A stretch of 64,000 nt of DNA from Flavobacterium sp. (GCF_039595935.1 NZ_JBCNKR010000006.1:868001-932000); one strand, 5' to 3'; shown: positions 33,698 through 44,277, numbered from the stretch's first letter. Numbers and translations: made by a program. Notes: generated by a model from the sequence alone, not told the origin.

Positions 33698-35806
33698 TTA
33701 TTTCTTAGGTAAAGCTTTAAAACCCATATTATAAAGCGTGAAAGCCTGAATATCTACATTTTCCTGAATTGTAGCCGCAACAGATTTTCCTGCGCCGTGC
33801 CCCGCTTTTACATCAATTCTAATTAAAATCGGATTTTCTCCCGCTTGTTTATCTTGTAATTCAGCTGCAAATTTAAAACTATGCGCCGGAACAACACGAT
33901 CGTCATGATCTCCGGTCGTTACCATTGTTGCCGGATATTTAGTGCCGCTTTTAACGTTTTGAACAGGAGAATATCCTTTTAAATATTCAAACATTTCCTT
34001 GCTGTCCTGAGCTGTTCCGTAATCGTACGCCCAACCTGCACCAGCTGTAAAAGTGTGATAACGAAGCATGTCCATAACACCAACTGCCGGTAATGCAACT
34101 TTCATCAAATCAGGGCGCTGCGTCATTGTTGCGCCTACTAATAAACCTCCGTTTGATCCTCCGCGAATCGCTAAATAATCAGATGAAGTATATTTTTGAG
34201 CAATTAGATATTCTGCAGCAGCGATAAAGTCATCAAATACATTTTGTTTTTGAAGTTTTGTTCCCGCATCGTGCCATTTTTTACCGTATTCACCGCCTCC
34301 TCTTAAATTGGCAACGGCATAAACGCCTCCGTTTTCCATCCAAACCGCATTTGAAATACTGAAAGCAGGCGTCAAACTGATATTAAATCCGCCGTAACCG
34401 TAAAGAATCGTTGGGTTTTTCCCGTCTAATTTTATTCCTTTTTTGTACGTAATAATCATCGGAACTTTTGTGCCGTCTTTTGAAGTATAGAAAACTTGTT
34501 TAGACTCGTAATCTTCACTTTTGAAATCCACTTTAGGTTTTTGATAAATTTCTGATTTTCCAGATTTTGGTTCAAAAGAAAAAATTGTTCCTGGTGTAGT
34601 ATAGTTTGTAAAGCTGTAGTATAAAATCTTTTCTTCTTTTTTTGCACCAAATCCTCCAGCAGTTCCAACCGCAGGAAGTTTAATTTCACGAACTAATTTT
34701 CCGCTGTAATCGTATTGTAAAACTAATGAAACAGCATCTTTTGTATAATTTGCAAAGAAATAACCACCGCCTGTAGACGGAGATAAAACATTCTCAGTTT
34801 CTTTAATAAAATCTTTCCAGTTTTCTGGTTTTGGATTGCTGAAATCTACAGAAACTACACGACCGTTTGGAGCATTATAATCGGTATGTATAAATAATTT
34901 TGTGCCTTCGTTTTCTATAATCGAATTATCAGTATTAAAATTATCTACAATTGTAATAATCGGACTGTTTGGTGTTTTTAGATCTTGAATATAAAGCTCG
35001 TTTCCGTAAGTAGAATTTGCTGCTGTAATGACCAGATAATGATTGTCTTCGGTAACATAACCGCCAACATATCTTCTTTTTTGATCGGCACCAAAAATTA
35101 CTTTATCTTCTTTTTGAGAAGTTCCTAACTTATGAAAGTACAATTTGTGCTGATCTGTTTTGGCAGAAAGCTCGCTTCCTTTTGGTTTATCATAACTTGA
35201 ATAATAAAAACCTTCATTTCCAAGCCATGAAACACCGCTGAATTTTACATCAACCAAAGTATCTTCTAAAATTTTTTTAGACAAAGCATCAATAATAATC
35301 ACTTTTCTCCAGTCGCTTCCGCCTTCAGAAATCGAATAAGCGGCTTTGTTCCCATCTTTAGAAAATTCTAAGCCACCCAGAGAAGTCGTTCCGTCTTTTG
35401 AAAAAGTATTCGGATCAAGAAAAACCTCTTCTTTGCCATTTTGGTCTTTTCGATAAACGACAGATTGATTTTGAAGTCCGTTATTTTTAGAATAATAAGT
35501 ATATTTTCCTTCTTTAGACGGAGCTCCAATTTTTTCGTAATTCCAAAGTTTTTCCATTCGTTTTTTAAGCTCTTCACGAAACGGAATTTTATCTAAATAT
35601 CCATACGTTACTTCATTTTCAGCTTTCACCCAAGCGCCAGTTTCTGCAGATTTATCATCTTCCAGCCAACGATACGGATCGCTTACTTTTGTGTCAAAAT
35701 ATACATCGACAGTTTCTCCTTTTTTAGTTTCCGGATATTGTATTTTATTTTGCGCAAATGAAATTCCTGCAGTTGTAATAGCCATTATTAGAAAGGTTTT
35801 TTTCAT
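33698..35806 (-). CDS. Prolyl oligopeptidase family serine peptidase (S9A)
   Basis: A 702-residue secreted peptidase that cleaves short peptides after proline. Signal peptide ends about [13 protein letters not shown]-terminal seven-blade propeller region, then alpha/beta hydrolase with Ser in [11 protein letters not shown], Asp in TTGDHDDRV and His in AGHGAGKS. Length typical of bacterial prolyl oligopeptidases (about 690-720). Lone gene between repeats. Confidence 0.93.
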   Translation of the reverse strand: MKKTFLIMAITTAGISFAQNKIQYPETKKGETVDVYFDTKVSDPYRWLEDDKSAETGAWVKAENEVTYGYLDKIPFREELKKRMEKLWNYEKIGAPSKEGKYTYYSKNNGLQNQSVVYRKDQNGKEEVFLDPNTFSKDGTTSLGGLEFSKDGNKAAYSISEGGSDWRKVIIIDALSKKILEDTLVDVKFSGVSWLGNEGFYYSSYDKPKGSELSAKTDQHKLYFHKLGTSQKEDKVIFGADQKRRYVGGYVTEDNHYLVITAANSTYGNELYIQDLKTPNSPIITIVDNFNTDNSIIENEGTKLFIHTDYNAPNGRVVSVDFSNPKPENWKDFIKETENVLSPSTGGGYFFANYTKDAVSLVLQYDYSGKLVREIKLPAVGTAGGFGAKKEEKILYYSFTNYTTPGTIFSFEPKSGKSEIYQKPKVDFKSEDYESKQVFYTSKDGTKVPMIITYKKGIKLDGKNPTILYGYGGFNISLTPAFSISNAVWMENGGVYAVANLRGGGEYGKKWHDAGTKLQKQNVFDDFIAAAEYLIAQKYTSSDYLAIRGGSNGGLLVGATMTQRPDLMKVALPAVGVMDMLRYHTFTAGAGWAYDYGTAQDSKEMFEYLKGYSPVQNVKSGTKYPATMVTTGDHDDRVVPAHSFKFAAELQDKQAGENPILIRIDVKAGHGAGKSVAATIQENVDIQAFTLYNMGFKALPKK

Positions 35807-35860
35807 AGTTTTTGATTAACAGTTGTAACAAAAATAGCACTTTTTGTTGTGAAAATAATT

Positions 35861-35934
35861 TAAACCATATAAGTTATATAAGTAAATGTAAGCAGGCTTA
35901 AAATTAAATGAACTTATATAACTTATATGGTTTA
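35861..35934. repeat. 23-bp inverted repeat, ACCATATAAGTTATATAAG type
   Basis: Arms 35861-35883 and 35912-35934 are perfect complements. One half (AACTTATATGGTTTA) recurs at 62564-62578. Confidence 0.8.
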
Positions 35935-35941
35935 AAAAATG

Positions 35942-38149
35942 TTACAGATTGAAATTAACGCCCAGAACGATGTTTCTTCCAATATTTGGGATTCCGTCTG
36001 TTTTCAATCTGGAAAGGTGTGCAATGTATTTTTTGTCGAATAAATTGTTTCCGTTCAGATTAACATCAAAAGCAGTTTTTCCTAGTTTTACCGTTCCTCC
36101 AAAACCTAAATTCACTAAAGTATAACCTTTAGAAGCCGTTTCGAAACCACTTACATTATCCTGACTGAAAGTAGATGAAACATTCAAAGAAGCAAAACCT
36201 TCGCTTAACCAGTCTTTGATATTAAATTCAGTTCTCAAGGTGTTATTCCAGTTGTTTGCAGGAATTAACGGTAAATAATCATCATTGTCTTTTTTACCTG
36301 TTACAGTTTCAAAACTAGTTTCAAAATGCAGCCAGTCTAAAGGATGCGGATGAAAGTGTAATCCAACTTCACCACCATATAATTTGGCATTATCCTGAAC
36401 ATAAGCAAAAACATCATTGTCATCACGAACTTCTCCCGTTGGCGAAGTGTAGATATAATTGTTTACGTGATTATAAAATCCGTTAACGAAAAACTCAAAA
36501 TGAGAATTTTTATATTCTAAGTTTAAATCTGTCTGAACATTTTGTTCCGTTTTTAAATCAGCATTTCCTATTTCATAACGATTTGTTCCTTCGTGAACGC
36601 CGTTTGAAGTCAATTCGGCTAAGTTTGGCGCTCTAAATCCTGTAGCAACATTTAAACGAAGTGTTAACGGTTCAGCCAGTTTTGTTTTATATCCTAAAGA
36701 AGCATTAAAACTGTCAAAAGATCGGTCGAGAGCCTGAAAATAGCCTTCTTCACCTTCAGTTCCGTGAGCGTCTGAAGTGATATTTCTGTTATCAAAACGC
36801 AATCCGGCTTGTAAAACGTTGTTGTTCCATTCGTAATTGGCAGTTCCAAAAACACCAAAATCATTCGTTGTAGCATCCGGAATTAAATATTCTTCACCAG
36901 AATTTTTATTTGTCTGATGCATTCCCTGAACACCTAAAATAGTTTCGATTTTTCCGAATTTAGGGAAATGGTATTTCAAATTATAATTCAGAGTATTCAG
37001 TTTCATGTGAAGAGAAGCTTCGTTGCTGTCTTCAAATTCACTTCTGTCATTAGAAATATAACCTAAATCAACATCTAATTTTGAATTTTCAAAAAAGATA
37101 ACATTGTTTAAACTCAACAAATGGTTGAAAATTCCCTGTCTCGGAAACTGTGTATCTTTACTAGAAGATTGTTCAGCAATTCCATCTTCTGGAATTCCGA
37201 TATCAAGTTTGTTGTAATTGTATCTTAAAACACTTGAAAAACTTGAGTTGCTGTAACCAATTCCGGTTTTAAAGTCGGTTTCATTATAACGCGAATTCGT
37301 TACGCGGTCGCCGCCGGAAATTTTATAATCAGAATGTGTATTGTAACTTCCGCGAGCTAAGAATTTCCAGTTATCTGTAGAAGTTTTTAACCCAATAGAA
37401 GAGTTGCTTCCTTCTGTATTTGTAAAATATTTTTGGCTGAAATTAGCTTTGAAAGTACCGGCATCAGCAAATTTTTCAGGATTAAAGTATAAAACTCCAC
37501 CTAAAGCATCAGAACCGTACAATAGCGATGCCGGGCCTTTAATAACTTCAACACTTTCAATTCCGGCATCATTTAAACCTAAACCGTGTTCATCTCCAAA
37601 CTGCTGATTTTCGATACGAACACCTTGAGAATAAACCAAAACACGATTTCCGCTAAGTCCTCGAATTACCGGTTTCCCAATAGAAGTTCCGGTTGAAATC
37701 TGCGCTACTCCGGGAATTGTCGCCAAACCTTCAATTAAAGTTGAGGTTCCTTTTTGCTGTAAAGTTTTAATGCTTTCATGCTCGATTTTCATTACGTTTT
37801 GCGATTGTAATTTGTTAAAAGGCGTAGAAACCACAACTTCATCCATTTCTAAAATCGATTCTTCGAGCGTAACATCAATTGTATTTTGTTTTACAAGTTT
37901 GGCGATTGTTTTATTTTGAGTAGCATATCCAACATAAGAAAAAGACAGACGCAGATTTCCGTTTGGAAGATTATTTAATTCGTATTTTCCGTTTGCATCT
38001 GTTGTTGTTCCTTTATGAAGTTCTGGCGCATATACAGAAACGCCTGGTAATGGCTGGTTTTGATTATCGGTTACAGTTCCCGAAACTGAATTTTGGGCAG
38101 AAAGCATACCCGAAACCCCTAAAATAAGGGTAATTATGAATTTTTTCAT
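35942..38149 (-). CDS. TonB-dependent receptor, possibly metal (zinc-like)
   Basis: A 735-residue outer-membrane active transporter. Signal peptide 1-18, a carboxypeptidase-regulatory-like domain at about 22-100 (GTVTDNQNQPLPGVSVYAPE), plug domain (KGTSTLIEGLATIPGV, GSDALGGVLYF), then a 22-strand barrel. A loop with His-rich GLHFHPHPLDWLHFETSFE resembles ZnuD-like zinc receptors, as I remember that family. It lies next to the small His/Cys-rich gene at 38296, same strand. Metal specificity is inferred. Confidence 0.85.
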   Translation of the reverse strand: MKKFIITLILGVSGMLSAQNSVSGTVTDNQNQPLPGVSVYAPELHKGTTTDANGKYELNNLPNGNLRLSFSYVGYATQNKTIAKLVKQNTIDVTLEESILEMDEVVVSTPFNKLQSQNVMKIEHESIKTLQQKGTSTLIEGLATIPGVAQISTGTSIGKPVIRGLSGNRVLVYSQGVRIENQQFGDEHGLGLNDAGIESVEVIKGPASLLYGSDALGGVLYFNPEKFADAGTFKANFSQKYFTNTEGSNSSIGLKTSTDNWKFLARGSYNTHSDYKISGGDRVTNSRYNETDFKTGIGYSNSSFSSVLRYNYNKLDIGIPEDGIAEQSSSKDTQFPRQGIFNHLLSLNNVIFFENSKLDVDLGYISNDRSEFEDSNEASLHMKLNTLNYNLKYHFPKFGKIETILGVQGMHQTNKNSGEEYLIPDATTNDFGVFGTANYEWNNNVLQAGLRFDNRNITSDAHGTEGEEGYFQALDRSFDSFNASLGYKTKLAEPLTLRLNVATGFRAPNLAELTSNGVHEGTNRYEIGNADLKTEQNVQTDLNLEYKNSHFEFFVNGFYNHVNNYIYTSPTGEVRDDNDVFAYVQDNAKLYGGEVGLHFHPHPLDWLHFETSFETVTGKKDNDDYLPLIPANNWNNTLRTEFNIKDWLSEGFASLNVSSTFSQDNVSGFETASKGYTLVNLGFGGTVKLGKTAFDVNLNGNNLFDKKYIAHLSRLKTDGIPNIGRNIVLGVNFNL

Positions 38150-38295
38150 TTGAAAAATGTGCTATAGTTAAATTGATTTTTCTTTTTAAATGAAAATTAA
38201 ATTAACATAAAGCATTCTAATCCTGATTTATAAAATAGGATTAGGAAACTCAAAGTAAATTTTGAATTTAGATTTAAAAAAAGGTTTTAGATTTT

Positions 38296-38658
38296 TTAAG
38301 AAACTAAAGCAGCCGGAGGACCTCGCAGTAAATACGAAGTTTTTGAAATGGAGAAAATCTTTTCTGAAAGCGGAAAGAAATAAGCTATTTCGCTGTTGAA
38401 AGAATGAAACTCAAAAGAAAAACTTTCTGGCGCAATGTAACTTCCAAAGGCGAAGTTACAAACAAAACAAACATCGTAATTATGGTGCTGATGCGTTATT
38501 TCACCGCTCGGATCATTATAATCGTGGTGACATTGTTTTTCTGAAAGCTGTTTTACAATATGCTCATAACTGTGTATCGACTGAAACAATATTGAGAACA
38601 ATACCGTTAAAGCAAATGATAAACTTAATATGAGCTGTTTTTTCTTCATACATGACAA
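38296..38658 (-). CDS. Small secreted His/Cys-rich protein (120 aa)
   Basis: Unrecognised family. N-terminal hydrophobic segment (residues 9-25), then a cluster of possible metal ligands: HSYEHIV, QCHHDYND, HQHHNYDVCFVC. A putative second hydrophobic stretch is lacking. It is in front of the TonB receptor, 147 bases away, and is probably cotranscribed; it may deliver or sense the same metal. Small His/Cys-rich proteins beside metal TonB receptors are seen in flavobacteria. Confidence 0.65.
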   Translation of the reverse strand: MSCMKKKQLILSLSFALTVLFSILFQSIHSYEHIVKQLSEKQCHHDYNDPSGEITHQHHNYDVCFVCNFAFGSYIAPESFSFEFHSFNSEIAYFFPLSEKIFSISKTSYLLRGPPAALVS

Positions 38659-38872
38659 AGGTATAAAAGATCATGTAAATACAAATTCATTTTTTTAATT
38701 CTAATGTAAATTGTTTGAAAAAAGTTCAGCAAATAGTTTTATTCATCATCAAAAATAGAATAATTGCTTTCTAATCATGTCCTGAACTGGCATTATATTA
38801 TATTTGTAAGTAAAATAAATAATTCTGGAGAACGTTTATTTTATAAAACCTCTTTTTAAAACCAAAAAATCT

Positions 38873-39580
38873 ATGCGATTACTTTTTAGCTGTTTGTTTT
38901 TAGTTTCATTTTTTAATGCTTTTTCGCAGGAAGATGTAAAAGCAGAAATAAAACCTATAGTTAAAATAGATTCTTTGTATAGAGAAGATCAGTTCTATTT
39001 TTCGGTGACGTATAATATGTTTACCGATATTCCGCAAAAATTCAGACAGAATAAATTTTCTTTGGGACTTTCAGGAGGTTTCCTGCGCGATATGCCGGTA
39101 AACAAAACCAGAACAGTTTCTATTGCAGCAGGTTTAGGATTGAGTTATCAAAACTATTATCAAAATTTTGCCATTTCAAAAGATGCATCTGGCGCTTTAG
39201 TGTATAATGTTGTGGATGCGGGCGACATTGCCTCAAACAGATACAGACAATATTCTGTTGATCTTCCTATTGAATTTAGATGGCGAAATTCGACTTATGA
39301 AAGCACCAAATTCTGGAGAATTTATGCAGGTTTTAAACTAAGTTATGTATTCTCAAACAGCTCAATTTTAGACGATGGTGTTAACACTTACAGAATAAAC
39401 AATAACGATGCTATCAATAAATTTCAATACGGCCCTTATCTTTCAGCGGGATACAACACCTGGAATGTTTATTTGTATTATGGATTGAGTCCGTTATTTA
39501 AAGACAACATCACCACTTTAAGTGGAGAAAAAATTACCATGAAAACGCTGAATGCAGGCTTAATATTCTACATTTTATAG
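38873..39580 (+). CDS. PorT-like outer-membrane beta-barrel protein
   Basis: A 235-residue secreted barrel: signal ends FNAFSQ; the mature part has beta strands such as FSLGLSGGFLRDMP and GLGLSYQNYYQNF. It resembles the PorT family of type IX secretion components in the FLRDMPVN region, but that is only a memory-based match. The stop overlaps the convergent PAP2-like gene by six bases. Function unproven. Confidence 0.7.
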   Translation: MRLLFSCLFLVSFFNAFSQEDVKAEIKPIVKIDSLYREDQFYFSVTYNMFTDIPQKFRQNKFSLGLSGGFLRDMPVNKTRTVSIAAGLGLSYQNYYQNFAISKDASGALVYNVVDAGDIASNRYRQYSVDLPIEFRWRNSTYESTKFWRIYAGFKLSYVFSNSSILDDGVNTYRINNNDAINKFQYGPYLSAGYNTWNVYLYYGLSPLFKDNITTLSGEKITMKTLNAGLIFYIL

Positions 39581-40180
39581 CCACAAATACAAAAACAAAA
39601 CCTGAGGCAAAACGCCAATTAATAACCCGATAAGTAATTCTTTAGGAGTATGTGCATTCATTTCTAATCTTGATGAAGCCACAATTCCGGATAATAAAAT
39701 CACGAGCGCGCCCCAATACGGATTATGCATTTGTAAATGAAGATTTAAGCCAACAGCAAAAATGGCGAATCCGGTTATGGCAGTCATATGCAGACTTGCT
39801 TTGATTTTAAAAAGCGAACAAACCAAAGCTAAAATGGTACTGAACAAAGCACCGAGAAAAAAGAAATGAAGCTCGGGATAACGCGTGATTACAATACTTC
39901 TTTTAACCAATAAAATGTATAAAAAGCATTGAAGAACAAGCGGAATCCTGCGTTGTGAAATTTCCGGAAGCATCATCGATTTTACATGTCCGGTTGAGCG
40001 TAAAAGCATAAAAAACAATACCGGGACAATAATTGTAATGACTAGTATTTGAAATAAAACAAAGTATTTTTCCTGTGTTGTAAAAATATCATCTTTACAA
40101 TAAAGGTAAAATAAGGCAGCATACATCGATATAAAAATCGGATGAAGTATATAGGAGAATAAGGGAAGTATTTTTTTCAA
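39575..40180 (-). CDS. PAP2-like integral membrane protein
   Basis: A 201-residue membrane protein with about six helices. It keeps parts of the lipid-phosphatase (PAP2) signature: SLHMTA in place of SGH, and SRLEMNAH fitting SR-x5-H, but the usual Asp after the last motif is missing. So it may be an inactive or altered phosphatase, or an undecaprenyl-lipid protein. Six-base overlap with the convergent PorT-like gene. Confidence 0.65.
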   Translation of the reverse strand: MKKILPLFSYILHPIFISMYAALFYLYCKDDIFTTQEKYFVLFQILVITIIVPVLFFMLLRSTGHVKSMMLPEISQRRIPLVLQCFLYILLVKRSIVITRYPELHFFFLGALFSTILALVCSLFKIKASLHMTAITGFAIFAVGLNLHLQMHNPYWGALVILLSGIVASSRLEMNAHTPKELLIGLLIGVLPQVLFLYLWL

Positions 40181-40230
40181 AACGCTTTATTTTGTGGTAT
40201 TGAACAAATATAATGAATTAATGTTTTTTG

Positions 40231-40390
40231 CCATGAATTACGCAAACTTTCACAAATTTTTATAATAATTTTTTACCACAGATTAAAGGATTAAAATGAT
40301 TTTATAATCTGTGAGAATCTTTTAATCTGTGGCTCTAATTTTAAAATCAGAAAACAGAATAATTAGTGAAAATTTGGGAAATTCGTGGCA
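40231..40390. repeat. Nested inverted repeats before murF-alr
   Basis: CCACAGATTAAAGGATT (40276-40292) pairs, with one mismatch, with AATCTTTTAATCTGTGG (40316-40332). Weaker outer arms include GAATTACG.../...TTCGTGGC. A TAAATTTG -7-like box at 40401-40408 follows. Confidence 0.7.
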
Positions 40391-40426
40391 AACCTTTTTT
40401 TAAATTTGACAAAAAGAAATTTCTAA

Positions 40427-42895
40427 ATGAGCATAAATTTAAAAAGCCTCATCCCAGTTTTTAACGCCGAATGGATAGGTCCTGATACTGATATTTTTGT
40501 TGATCATATTTCGATTGACAGCCGTTCATTACAAAACGGATCAAAAACATTGTTTATTGCTCTTTCTGGAGTTAATAACGATGCTCATTTGTACATTTCA
40601 GAATTGATAGAAAAAGGCGTTCAGAATTTTGTTGTACAGTATATTCCTGAAAATGTAAAAGGAAAAGCCAATTTTTTTGTTGTAAAAAATACGCTCAAAG
40701 CACTTCAGGAACTTGCGGGTTATTACCGCGATTTATTCGATTTTCCTATAATTGGTTTAACGGGAAGTAATGGAAAAACCATCGTAAAAGAATGGCTCAA
40801 TTTTCTTTTAAGCCCGGATTATAATATTATCCGAAGCCCAAAAAGTTATAATTCTCAGGTTGGTGTTCCGCTTTCGGTTATTGCTATAAACGAAAAACAT
40901 AATTTAGGAATTTTCGAAGCCGGAATTTCGACGGTAAACGAAATGATTAATCTCGAAAAAATCATTAAACCTAATATTGGTGTTTTAACCAGTATTGGTT
41001 CTGCGCACGATGAAGGTTTTGAAAATCCGGAACAGAAAATCAAAGAAAAATTATTGCTTTTCAAAAAGTCAAACGTAATTATTTATCAGAAAAATGAATT
41101 GGTAGATAAATGTCTTTTGGATTTTTCTGCCGAATATAAACTAGAAAACAGAACTTTATTTTCATGGAGTTTTATCGATGCTTCTGCCGATGTTTTTATT
41201 TTGAATAAAGAAATCAAAAACGATTCAACAACAATAAAATATCAATATAAAGACGAAGTTTTCAATCTTGAAATTCCTTTTAGTGATTCGGCTTCTATCG
41301 AAAATACCATTTCATGTTTACTGGTTTTACTGCGTTTTAATTATGATTTTGAAGTTATTCAAAATCGCGTAAAATTGCTTTATCCGGTAGAAATGCGCCT
41401 GGAAGTTAAAAACGGAATCCATAATTGCAGTTTAATTGACGATAGTTACAGTTCCGATTTTCAATCATTGAAAATTGCTTTAGACTTCTTGGAAAGCCAA
41501 AAAAAGAACGCTTCTAAAACGGTTATTTTATCGGATATTTTTCAAAGCGGATTTTCGAATGAAGAGTTGTATTCAAAAGTTGCTCAGTTAATTTCAGATA
41601 ATAAAATCAATAGAATTATTGGAATTGGAAACACAATTTCATCTTTTGCATATAAATTTCCAAACAGTGTGATGTTTAAAAATACGGCCGAATTTATTGC
41701 TGAAATTGAAAACCTGAATTTCAATAACGAAACTATTTTAATAAAAGGAGCCCGATCATTTCAGTTTGAAGAAATTGTTTCTCTGCTCGAAGAAAAAACA
41801 CATGAAACCGTTCTCGAAATCAATCTTGACGCTATAAATCATAACTTAAATTACTTCAAATCAAAATTGGCCGATGATGTAAAAATCATGGTTATGGTGA
41901 AGGCTTTTGGTTATGGAAACGGCGGACTCGAAATTGCAAAATTACTCGAGCACAATAAAGTAAATTATTTAGGTGTGGCTTTCGCCGATGAAGGAATTTC
42001 GCTGAAAAATGGCGGAATTAAATTGCCTATTATGGTTTTGAATCCGGAATCGACCAGTTTTCCTTCGATAATTCAATACAAACTGGAGCCTGAAATTTAC
42101 AGCATAAAAGGGTTAAATGCTTTTTTAAAAATTGCGAGAGAAAAGAATCTGAAAGATTTTCCTATTCATATAAAACTCGATACAGGAATGCATCGCTTAG
42201 GTTTTGAAGACAATACGATCAACGAATTAATTGCCACTTTAAAAGGAAATTCAACGGTAAAAGTTCAGAGTATTTTATCGCATTTGGCAACCAGCGACGA
42301 TATGAATCATTACGATTTCGTCATTAAGCAGATTAATTTATTCGAAAAATTATCGTCAAAATTAATGACAGAATTAAACATAAACCCAATTCGTCATATT
42401 TTGAATACTTCCGGAATCAGCAATTTTCCGAGCGCACAATACAATATGGTTCGTTTAGGAATTGGTTTATACGGAGTTTCTAATGATCCTTCAGAACAAA
42501 AATATTTGGAAAATGTAGGAACTCTGAAATCGATTATTTCACAGGTTCGTACCATTCCAAGTGGCGACAGCGTAGGTTACGGACGTCGTTTCATGGCAGA
42601 AAAAGAAACCAAAATTGCCACAATTCCAATTGGTTATGCTGACGGAATTTCGAGATTATGGGGAAATCAGGTTGGGTTTGTAACCATTAAAAATCAAAAA
42701 GCCTACATAGTAGGAAGCGTTTGTATGGACATGCTGATGGTTGACGTAAGTCATATTGACTGCAAAGAAGGCGATTCGGTAATTATTTTCGGCGAAAGCC
42801 CAACCGTTATCGAAATGGCAGAAGCTTTAAGAACCATTCCGTATGAAATCATGACGAGTATTTCGCAACGCGTGAAAAGGGTATTTTTTAGATAA
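40427..42895 (+). CDS. MurF-alanine racemase fusion
   Basis: An 822-residue bifunctional cell-wall enzyme. N-terminal 1-450: MurF, adding D-Ala-D-Ala to UDP-MurNAc-tripeptide (ATP site GLTGSNGKTIVKEW). C-terminal 460-822: alanine racemase, PLP-bound Lys492 in MVMVKAFGYGNGG, and catalytic Tyr region (YGVSNDP, SVGYGRRFMA). The fusion lets L-Ala be turned into D-Ala and used in one polypeptide; it is characteristic of Bacteroidetes. Whether MurF is fully active cannot be told, though its ATP site looks intact. Symbol omitted because of the fusion (murF and alr). Confidence 0.95.
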   Translation: MSINLKSLIPVFNAEWIGPDTDIFVDHISIDSRSLQNGSKTLFIALSGVNNDAHLYISELIEKGVQNFVVQYIPENVKGKANFFVVKNTLKALQELAGYYRDLFDFPIIGLTGSNGKTIVKEWLNFLLSPDYNIIRSPKSYNSQVGVPLSVIAINEKHNLGIFEAGISTVNEMINLEKIIKPNIGVLTSIGSAHDEGFENPEQKIKEKLLLFKKSNVIIYQKNELVDKCLLDFSAEYKLENRTLFSWSFIDASADVFILNKEIKNDSTTIKYQYKDEVFNLEIPFSDSASIENTISCLLVLLRFNYDFEVIQNRVKLLYPVEMRLEVKNGIHNCSLIDDSYSSDFQSLKIALDFLESQKKNASKTVILSDIFQSGFSNEELYSKVAQLISDNKINRIIGIGNTISSFAYKFPNSVMFKNTAEFIAEIENLNFNNETILIKGARSFQFEEIVSLLEEKTHETVLEINLDAINHNLNYFKSKLADDVKIMVMVKAFGYGNGGLEIAKLLEHNKVNYLGVAFADEGISLKNGGIKLPIMVLNPESTSFPSIIQYKLEPEIYSIKGLNAFLKIAREKNLKDFPIHIKLDTGMHRLGFEDNTINELIATLKGNSTVKVQSILSHLATSDDMNHYDFVIKQINLFEKLSSKLMTELNINPIRHILNTSGISNFPSAQYNMVRLGIGLYGVSNDPSEQKYLENVGTLKSIISQVRTIPSGDSVGYGRRFMAEKETKIATIPIGYADGISRLWGNQVGFVTIKNQKAYIVGSVCMDMLMVDVSHIDCKEGDSVIIFGESPTVIEMAEALRTIPYEIMTSISQRVKRVFFR

Positions 42896-42963
42896 TTCTA
42901 AGAATTTCCAATAAAATTGCGTATTTTCGATATTCAATTATTGTAAAATTAAACAAATCAGAT

Positions 42964-43347
42964 ATGGGATTTTTTTCAGAATTTAAGGCATTTGCAATGA
43001 AAGGCAATGTAGTTGACCTTGCTGTTGCAGTAATTATTGGAGCTGCTTTTGGTAAAATTGTAAGTTCATTCATTGAAGACGTAATTACTCCTTTAGTATT
43101 AAAACCTGCTTTAGACGCGGCTCATTTATCTAAAATTGAGGATTTAACAGCTTTTGGTGGAGTTAAATATGGTCTGTTTCTTTCGGCAGTAATTAACTTT
43201 ATTATTGTTGCCTTTGTTTTGTTTTTGATAATTAAAGCATTAAACAGTCTTAAAAAGAAAGAAGAACCAGCTCCAAATCAACCAGCAGCACCAACTCAGG
43301 AAGAACTGCTTACTCAAATTAGAGATCTATTAAAAAATAAACAATAA
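42964..43347 (+). CDS. mscL: Large-conductance mechanosensitive channel
   Basis: A 127-residue two-helix membrane channel released by hypo-osmotic shock. FSEFKAFAMKGNVVDLAVAVIIGAAFG is a classical first helix (split here: FKAFAMKGN, then VVDLAVAVIIGAAFGKIV). Second helix AVINFIIVAFVLFLII. C-terminal tail has Pro/Ala and a short coiled-coil. A terminator follows. Confidence 0.95.
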   Translation: MGFFSEFKAFAMKGNVVDLAVAVIIGAAFGKIVSSFIEDVITPLVLKPALDAAHLSKIEDLTAFGGVKYGLFLSAVINFIIVAFVLFLIIKALNSLKKKEEPAPNQPAAPTQEELLTQIRDLLKNKQ

Positions 43348-43376
43348 AATATAATACCGCTACACTAAGTCTAACT

Positions 43377-43407
43377 AAACCGCTTCTTGATTGAGGCGGT
43401 TTTTTTA
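43377..43407 (+). terminator. Terminator of mscL
   Basis: AAACCGC / GCGGTTT seven-bp stem, 12-base loop, T-tract. Confidence 0.8.
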
Positions 43408-43459
43408 ATTTGTTTTCTTTTAGATCAGAAAAAATAAGAACTAATTTATAAATTAATTT

Positions 43460-44173
43460 ATGGGGTGCTATGTAGATTTTTATCTTTTAAAAAGAGATAT
43501 TTTAACGGCCAAGTTTATTGAGCTAGAAAAAGAAGAAGATAAGTATACTTTTTTCAGAAACTATTTGATTGAGAAAAACATTAAAGAAGGGAATACATAT
43601 TCCGCAACTGATGCAAGTATTATAATTCAGAAAGTTAAAGAGGATACGTTATTATTGAATAGAGACGAATTAAGTGATGTTAAAAACTATATTTATGAAG
43701 TATCTATTGGCTACAGGCAAGGGTATAATCCAGAAGATGAGAGATTCGTAAAAAAAATGCATGAATTTGGTTTCGAATTAATACATGATATATCACATGG
43801 CTGTGCAAGTCTTTTTCTTATAAGTCTTGGTGATTCAGAATCATTAGATTATTCAAGTTGGAATTATGATGAAAGAGATAGGATGAATTTAGAAAGAGAT
43901 GAGTTTATACGAGAACTCGAATATATTATGCTTCTACATAGTAAAATACAACTTATTGAATGTGATAATCTTGATGAAAAAAATGAACTAATTGTTACTA
44001 TTGAAAATCTTGAAAAAAACGAGTTATTGAATAATGTTGTAGAAAGTCATTTCGATTCTGCAATGAAAGACGAAAGGTTGATGAATAATAGTGAATCTAT
44101 ATTATTTAATGCTGTAGAATTAAGTAAGAAAATTGAAAACATTAAGGATGGAATCGTGATTTTTTATTCTTAG
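43460..44173 (+). CDS. Unrecognised protein (237 aa)
   Basis: Not recognised. It is a soluble, strongly acidic protein with no signal or membrane helix. The DNA is more AT-rich than its neighbours, and the frame has mostly Lys, Glu, Asp, Ile and Asn. The N-terminus MGCYVDFYLLKRD and motif HDISHGCASLFLISLGDSE stand out, but no family was recalled. It sits alone between mscL and asd, so it may be a recent arrival, perhaps an orphan immunity or phage-related protein. Confidence 0.6.
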   Translation: MGCYVDFYLLKRDILTAKFIELEKEEDKYTFFRNYLIEKNIKEGNTYSATDASIIIQKVKEDTLLLNRDELSDVKNYIYEVSIGYRQGYNPEDERFVKKMHEFGFELIHDISHGCASLFLISLGDSESLDYSSWNYDERDRMNLERDEFIRELEYIMLLHSKIQLIECDNLDEKNELIVTIENLEKNELLNNVVESHFDSAMKDERLMNNSESILFNAVELSKKIENIKDGIVIFYS

Positions 44174-44277
44174 TAGTTGTTTAGTAATTAATTACGGGTT
44201 GTGATTAAGGTAAATCTTGAAATTAAACGAAACACTTTGTTTAAAATATAACATTTTGTTATTTTTTGTGAATCACA

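Noticed and set aside
40427..42895. Frameshifted murF and alr read as one
   Set aside because: The frame is continuous through the junction with both active sites intact, and the fusion is known in Bacteroidetes.
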